DNA of 28,832 bases from JAWSUT01 sp033549345. GTDB taxonomy: Bacteria > Bacillota > Dethiobacteria > Dethiobacterales > Dethiobacteraceae. The stretch spans positions 1-28,832 of the forward strand of contig JAWSUT010000030.1 in assembly GCA_033549345.1 (NCBI GenBank), written 5' to 3'. Shown here one piece after another: positions 1-6,673 of this stretch. The stretch's first letter is position 1. Each line of letters starts with the position of its first letter. The translations under genes were made by a program, and so were the position numbers. Under the pieces are notes generated by a model. The model did no database searches, was not told the origin of the DNA, and saw only the letters and a program-made list of their open reading frames with translations.

Positions 1-2
1 GT

Positions 3-263
3 GAACAGGATCTTTACACCAACATCGAGCGTGATATCCAGGCTTATGAAGCGGGGGAACTCGATATCACTGTAAAAAGCCCGTCTGAGCGCTGGCAAGA
101 AGAGCGAGAGTATTTGCAAAACCTCTATATTGAAAAAGCCTGTGAAGCATATGAGCTTGCGGAGTATATACTTGAACTGGAACGCATGCTCTCGGCACAC
201 GGCCTCGAATCTTCCAAAATGATAGAAAGACGGATTGAATCATCAAACCCTGCAGCCTTTTGA
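3..263 (+). CDS. 3' end of an unknown gene, probably phage-derived
   Basis: An open frame runs in from the left edge and stops at TGA 261-263, giving the last 86 residues of a protein whose start lies outside the window. The piece is rich in Glu, Tyr and Leu (for example YLQNLYIEKACEAYELAEYI), suggesting long amphipathic helices. I recognise no domain. Its place just upstream of a holin and endolysin suggests a late phage gene, but that is inference from position only. Confidence 0.55.
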   Translation, partial: EQDLYTNIERDIQAYEAGELDITVKSPSERWQEEREYLQNLYIEKACEAYELAEYILELERMLSAHGLESSKMIERRIESSNPAAF

Positions 264-288
264 TTTATTAAAACAAGTGTTTCATGTC

Positions 289-337
289 TGCAAGTCTCTG
301 TTTCCCTGCTGAATAAGGTGGGGAAACAGAGGTTGCA
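289..337. other. Long hairpin between the partial gene and the lysis genes
   Basis: CTCTGTTTCCC (296-306) is perfectly complementary to GGGAAACAGAG (321-331). The stem extends outward through TGCAA (289-293) and TTGCA (333-337) with two mismatches. No T-run follows, so it is not a simple intrinsic terminator. It directly abuts the 23-bp repeat array and its outer arm contains the same TGCAA word, so the two may act together. Function unknown. Confidence 0.5.
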
Positions 338-425
338 ACAGTATGGAAATTGGAGATGCAACACTATGGAAAAATAACTTGCAACTTTTTGGAAAAAGTT
401 CTTGCAAAAAACAGCTTCTCTGATT
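334..425 (+). repeat. Array of four direct repeats with an exact 23-bp period
   Basis: TGCAA begins at 334, 357, 380 and 403, exactly 23 bp apart. The first three copies read TGCAAC, then five bases, then GGAAA; the fourth keeps only TGCAA. There is no gene here. The array lies between the upstream gene and the holin promoter/terminator region. An iteron-like or operator array bound by a phage protein is a reasonable reading, but no partner can be named. Confidence 0.6.
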
Positions 426-469
426 TTTGTGAGAGCAACAACAGTTTAATACCAACTAATAATCATGAC

Positions 470-497
470 AACACCTCAAACATGGGGTGTTTTTTTA
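470..497 (+). terminator. Intrinsic terminator upstream of the holin
   Basis: ACACCTC (471-477) pairs with GGGGTGT (484-490), with one G-T pair, and is followed at once by a run of seven or more T (490-496). It would end transcription from the left or attenuate entry into the lysis genes; the holin ribosome site begins about 15 bases later. Confidence 0.65.
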
Positions 498-524
498 TGC
501 AAAAAAAGAAAGCGAGGTCAGGAA

Positions 525-932
525 ATGAAGCAAACCTGGACAACGATTCAATTGATCTTTAGCGGGTTGGGCGCCTATATCGGCTACTTTTTGGGCGGTT
601 GGGACGGTTTTCTTTATGCGCTGGTGGCCTTTGTAGCAGTGGATTATTTAACCGGTGTCATGGTAGCTATCCTTGAGAGGAGGCTTTCCAGCGATGTTGG
701 GTTTAGGGGAATTTTCAAGAAGGTCATGATTTTCACCCTTGTCGCTGTGGCCCACACCATTGACAGCCAGATCCTTGGCGATGGCAGCGCTGTTCGCACG
801 GCGGTCATCTTTTTCTACCTCTCCAACGAGGGGATCAGCATCTTAGAAAACGCATCAAATATTGGTCTGCCTATACCGGAAAAGCTAAAGAACGCTTTGG
901 CTCAGCTTCGTGAAGGTGGTGAGAGTAAATGA
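525..932 (+). CDS. Phage holin (Phage_holin_4 / TcdE-like family)
   Basis: A 135-residue membrane protein. Hydrophobic segments lie at about residues 8-25, 28-48 and 68-85, and the motif DYLTGVMVAILERRLSSDVG is typical of the Bacteriophage_holin_4 family, which also includes TcdE. Holins make the membrane lesion that releases endolysin to the wall. The ATG at 525 was chosen because it has GAGGTCAGGA just upstream; the longer frame from 465 would run through the terminator. The stop overlaps the endolysin start (ATGA at 929-932), so holin and endolysin are translationally coupled as a lysis cassette. TcdE-like holins can also serve toxin secretion, but no toxin gene is seen. Confidence 0.88.
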   Translation: MKQTWTTIQLIFSGLGAYIGYFLGGWDGFLYALVAFVAVDYLTGVMVAILERRLSSDVGFRGIFKKVMIFTLVAVAHTIDSQILGDGSAVRTAVIFFYLSNEGISILENASNIGLPIPEKLKNALAQLREGGESK

Positions 933-1630
933 ATCTAAGAAAACTAATTCTCACCAATAATGCTTGCTATAAGGCGGGTAGAAAGATAATACCAAAAGGC
1001 ATCATGGTTCACTCCACCGGGGCGAACAATCCTAACCTTCGGAGATATGTTGGCCCGGACGATGGGCTTTTAGGTGTAAATCGGTACAACAATCACTGGA
1101 ATCAGGATAGACCTGATGGGAGACAAGTATGTGTCCATGCTTTCATCGGAAAGCTTAAGGATGGCTCAGTTGCGACCTATCAGGCTTTACCTTGGGAGCA
1201 CCGGGGCTGGCATGCAGGAGGGGATGCCAACAACACCCATATAAGCTTTGAAATCTGCGAGGACGGTTTGACCGACACCTCGTATTTTAATGCGGTCTAT
1301 AAAGAAGCTGTAGAGCTATGTGTGTATCTTTGTAAGCTCTATAACCTTACCGAAAGAGATATCATCGGCCACTATGAAGGGCACCAGAGAGGAATCGCAT
1401 CCAATAGTGCTGATCCTAGACATTGGTTTACCAAGCACGGCAAGAGCATGGACACCTTCCGGGCAGATGTGAAGAAGCTGCTTAATGAGACTAATAAATT
1501 GCCTGCCGAAGAGAAAAAGAAATATTATCGTGTTCAAATTGGTGCGTATACTGTTAAAGCCAATGCTGAAGCCCAGCTTGCCAGGGCAAAAGAGGCGGGC
1601 TTTTCTGATGCTTTTATTAAAACTGAATAG
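929..1630 (+). CDS. N-acetylmuramoyl-L-alanine amidase, phage endolysin, with C-terminal SPOR-like repeat
   Basis: A 233-residue endolysin that should cleave the bond between MurNAc and L-alanine in peptidoglycan. Residues about 20-170 form an Amidase_2-type domain: VHSTG with H28 as likely zinc ligand, WEHRGWHAGG at 89-98, and GHYEGHQRG followed by SADPRHW (147-166). The last 36 residues (YYRVQIGAYTVKANAEAQL) match one SPOR-type peptidoglycan-binding repeat, which is the usual end for endolysins of clostridial phages. There is no signal peptide, consistent with holin-dependent release. The start overlaps the holin stop by 4 bp. A terminator follows at 1657. Confidence 0.9.
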   Translation: MNLRKLILTNNACYKAGRKIIPKGIMVHSTGANNPNLRRYVGPDDGLLGVNRYNNHWNQDRPDGRQVCVHAFIGKLKDGSVATYQALPWEHRGWHAGGDANNTHISFEICEDGLTDTSYFNAVYKEAVELCVYLCKLYNLTERDIIGHYEGHQRGIASNSADPRHWFTKHGKSMDTFRADVKKLLNETNKLPAEEKKKYYRVQIGAYTVKANAEAQLARAKEAGFSDAFIKTE

Positions 1631-1656
1631 AACAGTGTTCATCGGTTGCCAAATTT

Positions 1657-1691
1657 CCCTCACTGTCCTGTGGATAGTGAGGGGTTTTTTT
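1657..1691 (+). terminator. Terminator after the lysis genes
   Basis: CCCTCACT (1657-1664) pairs perfectly with AGTGAGGG (1676-1683) and is followed by seven T (1685-1691). It closes the holin/endolysin transcript. The next gene starts only 22 bases later. Confidence 0.85.
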
Positions 1692-1712
1692 GACCCCAAA
1701 AGGGGGGTATCG

Positions 1713-1960
1713 ATGAACAACTTACAAAAAGAGCAAATTTCCATACTTCGTGGAAACGGTGAAAGTTACTCTAAAATTGCAGATGTTCTCGGGATTTCAA
1801 TAAACACAATTAAATCATTTTGCCGCAGAAACAATTTAGGCGGAGTTGCTTCTGCAGGAACTAAACAAGAAAGTGATGGGACTTGTAACCAGTGTGGGGC
1901 ACCGCTAAAGCAGATCGCAGGCAAGAAGCAAAAACGGTTCTGCTCAAATAAGTGCCGTAT
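1713..1960 (+). pseudogene. HTH/zinc-finger protein gene, 5' part, interrupted by a transposon
   Basis: This encodes the N-terminal 82 codons of a small DNA-binding protein. A helix-turn-helix with SKIADVLGISINTIKSFCRR is followed by a zinc knuckle, CNQCG and CSNKC. The frame enters the transposon at 1961 and ends at a foreign stop at 2024. Deleting 1961-4991 plus one copy of the CCGTAT duplication joins it in frame to 4998-5154, restoring a 134-residue protein with a second zinc knuckle. Such proteins sit beside large serine recombinases in clostridial phages and may regulate the integration genes. The ribosome site GGGGGG lies in a small hairpin (ACCCC/GGGGT, 1693-1708). The truncated product could still be made. 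Confidence 0.8.
1955..1960 (+). repeat. Target-site duplication, left copy (CCGTAT)
   Basis: CCGTAT directly precedes the TGT terminus of the transposon and is repeated directly after its ACA terminus at 4992-4997. One copy restores the reading frame of the interrupted gene, which supports a true 6-bp duplication. Confidence 0.85.
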
Positions 1961-2008
1961 TGTTTACGCTGAACTAAAAGGGCCAAAAGCTGACGGTATT
2001 GCCTGTCC
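1961..2008 (+). repeat. Left terminal inverted repeat of the transposon
   Basis: The end starts with TGT and holds CTGACG at 1990-1995 and CTGTCC at 2003-2008. The same words occur inverted at equal distances from the right end. The outer 29 bases are poorly conserved between the ends, so the conserved inner words are probably the transposase binding site. Confidence 0.75.
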
Positions 2009-2021
2009 AGCAGTTGTCAGA

Positions 2022-2127
2022 TAAAATGACCATAGAATCTTGAGAAAGGAAAGACGCCCCCGTTTTTGCCATGCTACCGGACCAACGGTAGCACACAGGG
2101 GCGCCTCCAACTCCTATGGTCATTTTA
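2022..2127. other. Nested palindrome inside the left end of the transposon
   Basis: Three nested complementary pairs share one axis: TAAAATGACCATAG (2022-2035) with CTATGGTCATTTTA (2114-2127), a perfect 14-bp pair; CGCCCC (2055-2060) with GGGGCG (2098-2103); and GCTACCG (2073-2079) with CGGTAGC (2086-2092). The whole 106-bp unit could form a cruciform in DNA or a long hairpin in RNA. It lies between the terminal repeat and the first transposon gene and contains no gene. It may block read-in transcription, regulate the transposon genes or bind transposase. Confidence 0.7.
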
Positions 2128-2134
2128 ACAGAAT

Positions 2135-2668
2135 ATGAGCTGGTTGAGAACCCCGAAACGGGTGTTTTTTGTGAGGAGCGGTGAGCAGAACCCATGCCCC
2201 TTTTGCGATGGTTTACTGAAAGTCGTTGGTAGCCGGCGCCGAGGTTACATCGATGGGCTGGGAGACCGGAAAGTCTTAATGATTCGCAGACTCCGGTGCT
2301 CACCCTGCAACAAAATCCATCATGAACTTCCCGACTTTCTGGTACCTTACAAACGTCATGAAAGCAAAAGCATCGAAGCGGCCGTGTCCGAAGACGCCAC
2401 GCTTACTGTGGCGGCCGATGAATCCACCATCATTCGTTGGAAGCAGTGGTTTTGGGACTTGGCCGGTCATTTTGCAGGTGCACTTTTCTCCATTGCAATC
2501 CGTTACGGCATCAAGGCTGCGGAAGAAGTATCCGAACTTCCCCAGTCTCCGCTCCTAAGGATCTGGCAGCATGTCGGGGACGCCCCCCGTTGGCTGGCCA
2601 GAGTTGTCCGGCCGGTGGTGAATGCGAACTTTTGGGTACAGACCCGTTCTGCATTCCTGTCCGGGTAG
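2135..2668 (+). CDS. Transposon accessory zinc-finger protein, DUF6431-like
   Basis: A 177-residue protein. CPFC and CSPC form a likely zinc knuckle in the first 60 residues, followed by the strongly marked stretch HHELPDFLVPYKRH. By memory this resembles the DUF6431 family of Firmicutes; the name is not confirmed. The middle part (residues about 80-150) looks helical, with DESTIIRWKQWFW possibly part of a DNA-binding fold. No good Shine-Dalgarno site precedes the ATG at 2135, and a GTG a few codons downstream is possible. It precedes the transposase by 45 bp on the same strand. A role in target or end recognition is inference. Confidence 0.7.
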   Translation: MSWLRTPKRVFFVRSGEQNPCPFCDGLLKVVGSRRRGYIDGLGDRKVLMIRRLRCSPCNKIHHELPDFLVPYKRHESKSIEAAVSEDATLTVAADESTIIRWKQWFWDLAGHFAGALFSIAIRYGIKAAEEVSELPQSPLLRIWQHVGDAPRWLARVVRPVVNANFWVQTRSAFLSG

Positions 2669-2713
2669 CATAGCAGTAGACTCATGTTATGACCTTTCTA
2701 AGGAGGGATTAAC

Positions 2714-4069
2714 ATGAGAGATCAAAAGAAAGCTGAAGCCATTGCAGCACAGCGCATGCAACTTCTGTCCCCTTTACTGGCAGAAGGGCTTGACCCTGCC
2801 AAGGCTTCACAACTCAAAGCCCAGATCTGTGCCCAGACCGGCCTGTCGGAACGTACCGTACGGCGGTACCTGAACCAGTACAGAGCAGAGGGCTTTAGTG
2901 GGCTGAAACCAAAGGGGAAAGGCCGCCCCCAGGCTGAGGAAGCCATCCCGGTCCATGTGCTGGAGCAGGCGATTCTACTGCGGCGGGAAGTTCCCGGGCG
3001 AAGTGTGGCCCAGATTATTCAGATTCTTGAATGGGAAGGTCTGGTGCAGCCAGGTGAGATTAAGCGCAGTACACTGCAGGACAAGCTGTCCCAGCGGGGT
3101 TACAGTGCCAGGCATATGCAGTTGTATGCCTCCTCCGGTGTGGCCGCCCGGCGCTTCCAGCAGAAATCCCGCAACCGCCTTTGGCATTCCGACATCAAGT
3201 ATGGACCATATCTGCCCATCGGCCCGGATGGGAAGAAAAAGCAGGTTTACTTAGTAACCTTCCTGGATGACGCCACACGGTTTGTTCTGCATGCCGAGTT
3301 CTTTCCCACACTGGATCAGGTCATCGTGGAAGACTGTTTCCGCCAGGCTATTCAGAAGTACGGGGTTCCTGAGGCTGTGTACTTTGACAACGGCAGTCAG
3401 TACAGGACCAAGTGGATGAACCGGGCCTGTGCAAAGATGGGGATTCGCTTACTCTTTGCCAAACCCTACTCACCGGAATCGACCGGGAAGGTTGAGGCTT
3501 TTAACAAGACTGCAGGTTCGTTTCTGGATGAAGCTGCGCTAGAAAAGCCGCAGACGTTAGACAAGCTAAACCAGTTGTTTTGGGTCTGGCTTGAAGAATG
3601 CTACCAGACCAAGCCACATTCCGGCTTGGACGGAAAAACAAGCCCTGAGTCTGCGTACCGCAGTGGCAAAAAGGCGTTAAAATTCTTAGACCCGGAGACG
3701 ATTGCCAATGCGTTTCTTCACTGCGAAGAGCGCAAGGTGGACAAAGCCGGATGTATCAGTTTCCAGGGAGAAAAGTATGAGGTGGGGCTGCCCTTCGTTG
3801 GCTGCAAGGTCGATGTGGTCTATGACCCGGCCGACATCAGCCAGCTGACCATTGAATACCAAGGGCATCCGCCCTGGACCGCTAAACGGCTAGTCATTGG
3901 CGAGAAGTCCGGTCCCCGTCCCAAACTTCCTCCACACATGCAAAAGCAGCCCGCCGAAGCCTCAAGGCTCCTGGCTGCAGCAGAAAAGCAGAACGAACAG
4001 CGAAAAGCATTACAGATGCCTGCCGTGTCTTACCGTACCGTGAAAAAGGACGGTGAGGATCGTGTATGA
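2714..4069 (+). CDS. DDE transposase (rve integrase fold)
   Basis: A 451-residue transposase that should catalyse strand cleavage and transfer at the element ends. Residues 1-72 contain a helix-turn-helix (GLSERTVRRYLNQYRAEGFS) ending in a basic KGKGRP hinge. The catalytic core has D160 (WHSDIKYG), D225 (YFDNGSQY) and E261 (STGKVEAF), spaced 65 and 36 residues as in DD(35)E integrases. The C-terminal third (about 350-440) resembles the beta-barrel domain of Mu/IS481-type transposases. A strong AAGGAGGG ribosome site precedes the ATG. The last 17 bases overlap the ATPase gene, so the two are probably translated together. Confidence 0.9.
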   Translation: MRDQKKAEAIAAQRMQLLSPLLAEGLDPAKASQLKAQICAQTGLSERTVRRYLNQYRAEGFSGLKPKGKGRPQAEEAIPVHVLEQAILLRREVPGRSVAQIIQILEWEGLVQPGEIKRSTLQDKLSQRGYSARHMQLYASSGVAARRFQQKSRNRLWHSDIKYGPYLPIGPDGKKKQVYLVTFLDDATRFVLHAEFFPTLDQVIVEDCFRQAIQKYGVPEAVYFDNGSQYRTKWMNRACAKMGIRLLFAKPYSPESTGKVEAFNKTAGSFLDEAALEKPQTLDKLNQLFWVWLEECYQTKPHSGLDGKTSPESAYRSGKKALKFLDPETIANAFLHCEERKVDKAGCISFQGEKYEVGLPFVGCKVDVVYDPADISQLTIEYQGHPPWTAKRLVIGEKSGPRPKLPPHMQKQPAEASRLLAAAEKQNEQRKALQMPAVSYRTVKKDGEDRV

Positions 4070-4862
4070 GGCGTTCTACGGGTTAACCAATACCCCGTTT
4101 ACCAGAGCGATTCCCACCGGTGAACTATATCCTGCTTTTATGATGGAAGAAATCCTTGGTCGCCTGGAGCATGCTGCAAAGAGCCAGTTGTTTGCTGTGG
4201 TAACCGGTGATAGCGGCACCGGCAAAACCACCACTATTCGCCGCTTAAAGGCCAGCTTAGACTCTTCAAGTTTCATGGTGATGTATCTGGCCGACTCAAA
4301 GCTGACACCGAGGCACTTCTACAAAGGCCTTCTGGAGCAGCTTGGCTGTGAGTCCAAGTTCTACCGCGGTGACGCAAAACGCCAGCTGCATCGGGAAATT
4401 GAACGAATGCGTGGTGTCCATCACCTACTGCCGGTTGTCATTGTTGACGAAGCACACCTGCTGGACCGCGAGATGCTGGAAGAAGTCCGGTTCCTACTGA
4501 ATTTTAAGATGGATGCAGAAAGCCCCATGACCCTGATTCTGGTCGGCCAAAGTGAGCTGTGGGACAGACTCCAGTTGCAGGCCTACGCCGCTATTAAGCA
4601 GCGTATCGACCTGCAGTGCAGGCTCCCGCACTATGATCGATCTCAAGTTGGTGAATACATCACAAGGCACCTGGAATATGCCGGTACAACCCAAGACATT
4701 TTTTCCGATGGAGCAATTGATGAGATCTACCGCTTCTCCAGCGGCACCGCCCGGCTCATCAACAAAGCCTGTACAAATTGCCTTTTGTATGGTTCACAGA
4801 ACAAGAAGAAAATTATTGATGATCATATGGTGAAGTTGGTTGTCGAGGGAGAATTGCTTTAA
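4053..4862 (+). CDS. Transposition AAA+ ATPase, ExeA/TniB-like
   Basis: A 269-residue AAA+ ATPase. Walker A is GDSGTGKTT (52-60), Walker B is LPVVIVDEAHLL (126-137), and LILVGQSEL is the sensor-1 region typical of ExeA/TniB-type proteins. In Tn7-, Tn552- and IS21-like elements, ATPases of this kind select targets and activate the transposase; the ExeA-type secretion role is unlikely here because the gene overlaps a transposase. The start is GTG 4053; a second in-frame GTG at 4062 gives the more usual opening VYEAFYGL and is equally possible. The right end of the element begins after the stop. Confidence 0.86.
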   Translation: MRIVYEAFYGLTNTPFTRAIPTGELYPAFMMEEILGRLEHAAKSQLFAVVTGDSGTGKTTTIRRLKASLDSSSFMVMYLADSKLTPRHFYKGLLEQLGCESKFYRGDAKRQLHREIERMRGVHHLLPVVIVDEAHLLDREMLEEVRFLLNFKMDAESPMTLILVGQSELWDRLQLQAYAAIKQRIDLQCRLPHYDRSQVGEYITRHLEYAGTTQDIFSDGAIDEIYRFSSGTARLINKACTNCLLYGSQNKKKIIDDHMVKLVVEGELL

Positions 4863-4943
4863 TTCTCCCTCGTTCCAAACGAAAGTGGCTCAGTTTTTTC
4901 CTGGCGCTTCCGCCGCTCATGGACACGTACTCCGGCAAGCAGC

Positions 4944-4991
4944 GGACAGCAGACAGCGTCAGGTTCTGGACATTATGGGCTAGCAGCTACA
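4944..4991 (-). repeat. Right terminal inverted repeat of the transposon
   Basis: Read on the minus strand from 4991 the end begins TGTAGC and has CTGACG at 4962-4957 and CTGTCC at 4949-4944, mirroring the left end at identical distances. Between the ATPase stop and this repeat (4863-4943) there is no gene; the stretch contains GTGGCTCAG at 4886, which resembles the repeats at the far right of the window. Confidence 0.75.
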
Positions 4992-5154
4992 CCGTATGGC
5001 GTGGTGGAATAGTCATCCGGAAAAAATTAACCGTATAGCCGTCCGTACATTTACTTGTCAGACTTGTGGTCAAGATTTTGAAAGCTATGGCAAACGAGAA
5101 CGCAAATACTGCTCCCGGGCCTGTTATGGCAAGTCAAAGGCGGTGCGGTTTTGA
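4992..5154 (+). pseudogene. HTH/zinc-finger protein gene, 3' part, separated by the transposon
   Basis: It starts with the right copy of the CCGTAT duplication (4992-4997) and continues as MAWWNSHPEKINRIAVRTF with a second zinc knuckle, CQTCG and CSRAC, ending at TGA 5152-5154. It is the in-frame continuation of 1713-1960. It has no ribosome site of its own. Its stop overlaps the ATG of the next small gene (TGATG), showing that the undisturbed gene was coupled to it. Confidence 0.82.
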
Positions 5155-5321
5155 TGAGAGAACAGGCAATTATACATTATCGTGCTGCCATATCTATCTT
5201 TCTTAAATGGTTTGATCGGGGCATCATTTCGGAAGAAGATTTGTTAAAAGCTGAGGAAACTATTGCAGAGAAATATGGCCTCCCTTTAGGCAGCATATAT
5301 CGCTATAAGGCTTGCTATTAG
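5154..5321 (+). CDS. Small conserved protein next to phage recombinases
   Basis: A 55-residue protein starting MREQAIIHYRAAISIFLKWF and containing GIISEEDLLKAEETIAEKYGL. It matches the general pattern of short SHOCT-like proteins that sit between zinc-finger genes and large serine recombinases in clostridial phages; the family name is from memory. It overlaps the stop of the split gene by one base. Expression from the upstream promoter is probably cut by the transposon. Function unknown. Confidence 0.68.
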   Translation: MREQAIIHYRAAISIFLKWFDRGIISEEDLLKAEETIAEKYGLPLGSIYRYKACY

Positions 5322-5365
5322 TGGGTTTTTGAGTGATATATGTAACTGGAAAGGAGGTACTAAAA

Positions 5366-6673
5366 TTGAAGAGAACTGTAACAAAAATGGAAAAGACAAC
5401 TACTGAGATGCCCTCTCTGACGAAGGTAGCAGCATATGCAAGAGTATCATCCGGTAAGGAAGAAATGCTTCATTCCCTTGCTGCACAGGTTAGTCATTAC
5501 AGCGATTATATTCAAAAGCACCCGGGCTGGATCTATGCCGGTGTTTATGCAGATGAAGCACTAACCGGAACTAAAGACAACCGTCCAGAGTTTAGGCGAC
5601 TCATTAAAGATTGTCGTGGTGGAAAAATTGACCTCGTGCTAACCAAGTCCATCTCTCGTTTTGCCAGGAACACCGTTGACCTTTTGGAAACGGTGCGGGA
5701 GTTGAAAGGATTAGGTGTGGATGTATACTTTGAAGAACAGAATATCCACTCAATAAGCGGCGATGGGGAGCTTATGCTGACCATTCTTGCCAGCTACGCC
5801 CAAGAAGAAAGCAGGTCAGTAAGTGAAAATTGCAAATGGCGTATCCGTAAGCAGTTTGAAAATGGCGAACTGGCCAATCTGCGGTTCATGTTTGGTTATA
5901 AAATAGAAAAGGGCAAGGTTGACATTGACCCTGAAGAATCGGCTATTGTTCGCATGATATTTGAAGATTATATAAATGGCATGGGCGGCAGCAAGATTGC
6001 GGTGAAGTTAAAAGAAATGAACATACCTACCATACGGGACGGGGATTGGAACAGTGAGAGAGTAATTGCAATTATTAAGAATGAAAAATATACAGGAAAC
6101 GCCTTGCTTCAAAAAAAGTATGTAGCAGACCATTTAACAAAAAGGCTGGTCTGGAATAAAGGCAAATTACCCATGTATTTTGCGGAAGGCACACATCCCG
6201 CCATTATTGATACGAAAACTTTTGAAAGAGCACAGAAGGTCTTAAAAGAGCGGCGCAAGCTTTGGGGTGCAAAGGGTGATACTCATAACCGTTACCCCTT
6301 TAGCAGAATTATTCGATGCGAAAACTGTGGTAAGAAATATAAGCGAAAAGCCGGGAATAGAAAGCCAGCATGGCAGTGCTCCACTTATTTGGAACAGGGT
6401 AAAGCTGCCTGTCAGGCAAAGCAAATACCCGAAAACATACTTTATGAGGCAGCTACAGATGTCCTTGGGCTTAGTGAATTTGATGAAAGTATCTTCAAGG
6501 AAAAGATAACAGAAATCCTGGTGCATGATTTCAACAAGCTGGTCTTTGTGTTTTGCGATGGACATTTAGTTGAAAAGGTCTGGCAGGACAGGTCACGAAG
6601 GGAAAGCTGGACTGATGAAATGCGGCAGGCTGCTCGTGAAAAAGCGAAAGGGGTGAAGGAACAATGGCGGTAA
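5366..6673 (+). CDS. Large serine recombinase 1 (phage integrase module)
   Basis: A 435-residue site-specific recombinase. The resolvase domain opens with VAAYARVSS, placing the catalytic serine at residue 28, and continues with LTKSISRFARNTVDLLETV. The recombinase domain spans about 180-290, and a zinc ribbon follows (CENCGKKYKRKAG then CSTYLEQGKAAC). The protein ends soon after the ribbon and lacks the long coiled-coil tail seen in the next gene. The start is taken as TTG 5366, eight bases after AAAGGAGGT; an ATG at 5333 has no ribosome site. It overlaps the second recombinase by 10 bp, so the two are probably made and used together. Confidence 0.9.
   Translation: MKRTVTKMEKTTTEMPSLTKVAAYARVSSGKEEMLHSLAAQVSHYSDYIQKHPGWIYAGVYADEALTGTKDNRPEFRRLIKDCRGGKIDLVLTKSISRFARNTVDLLETVRELKGLGVDVYFEEQNIHSISGDGELMLTILASYAQEESRSVSENCKWRIRKQFENGELANLRFMFGYKIEKGKVDIDPEESAIVRMIFEDYINGMGGSKIAVKLKEMNIPTIRDGDWNSERVIAIIKNEKYTGNALLQKKYVADHLTKRLVWNKGKLPMYFAEGTHPAIIDTKTFERAQKVLKERRKLWGAKGDTHNRYPFSRIIRCENCGKKYKRKAGNRKPAWQCSTYLEQGKAACQAKQIPENILYEAATDVLGLSEFDESIFKEKITEILVHDFNKLVFVFCDGHLVEKVWQDRSRRESWTDEMRQAAREKAKGVKEQWR

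Larger units (their letters stand above)
1961..4991 (+). mobile_element. 3,031-bp transposon: zinc-finger protein, DDE transposase and ExeA/TniB-like ATPase
   Basis: The element begins TGT at 1961 and ends ACA at 4991. Both ends carry the same words at the same depth: CTGACG 29 bases in (1990 on the left, 4962 on the right) and CTGTCC 42 bases in (2003 and 4949). It is flanked by a CCGTAT direct repeat. The three genes on the plus strand are a DUF6431-like protein (2135), a transposase (2714) and an AAA ATPase (4053, overlapping the transposase). A transposase-ATPase pair with TGT/ACA ends recalls the Mu/Tn7/Tn552/IS21 group, but I cannot assign a named IS family. It looks intact and therefore recent. 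Confidence 0.88.

Noticed and set aside
334..425. The 23-bp repeats as a CRISPR array
   Set aside because: The unit itself is 23 bp, with no alternation of constant repeat and variable spacer of normal length, and no cas gene is near.
4053..4862. ExeA secretion ATPase
   Set aside because: The motifs fit ExeA, but the gene overlaps a transposase inside an element with exact ends, so a transposition ATPase is the better reading.
2135..4862. A CRISPR-associated or full Tn7-like transposon
   Set aside because: There is no TnsA-, TnsD- or TniQ-like gene and no cas gene within the 3,031-bp boundaries.
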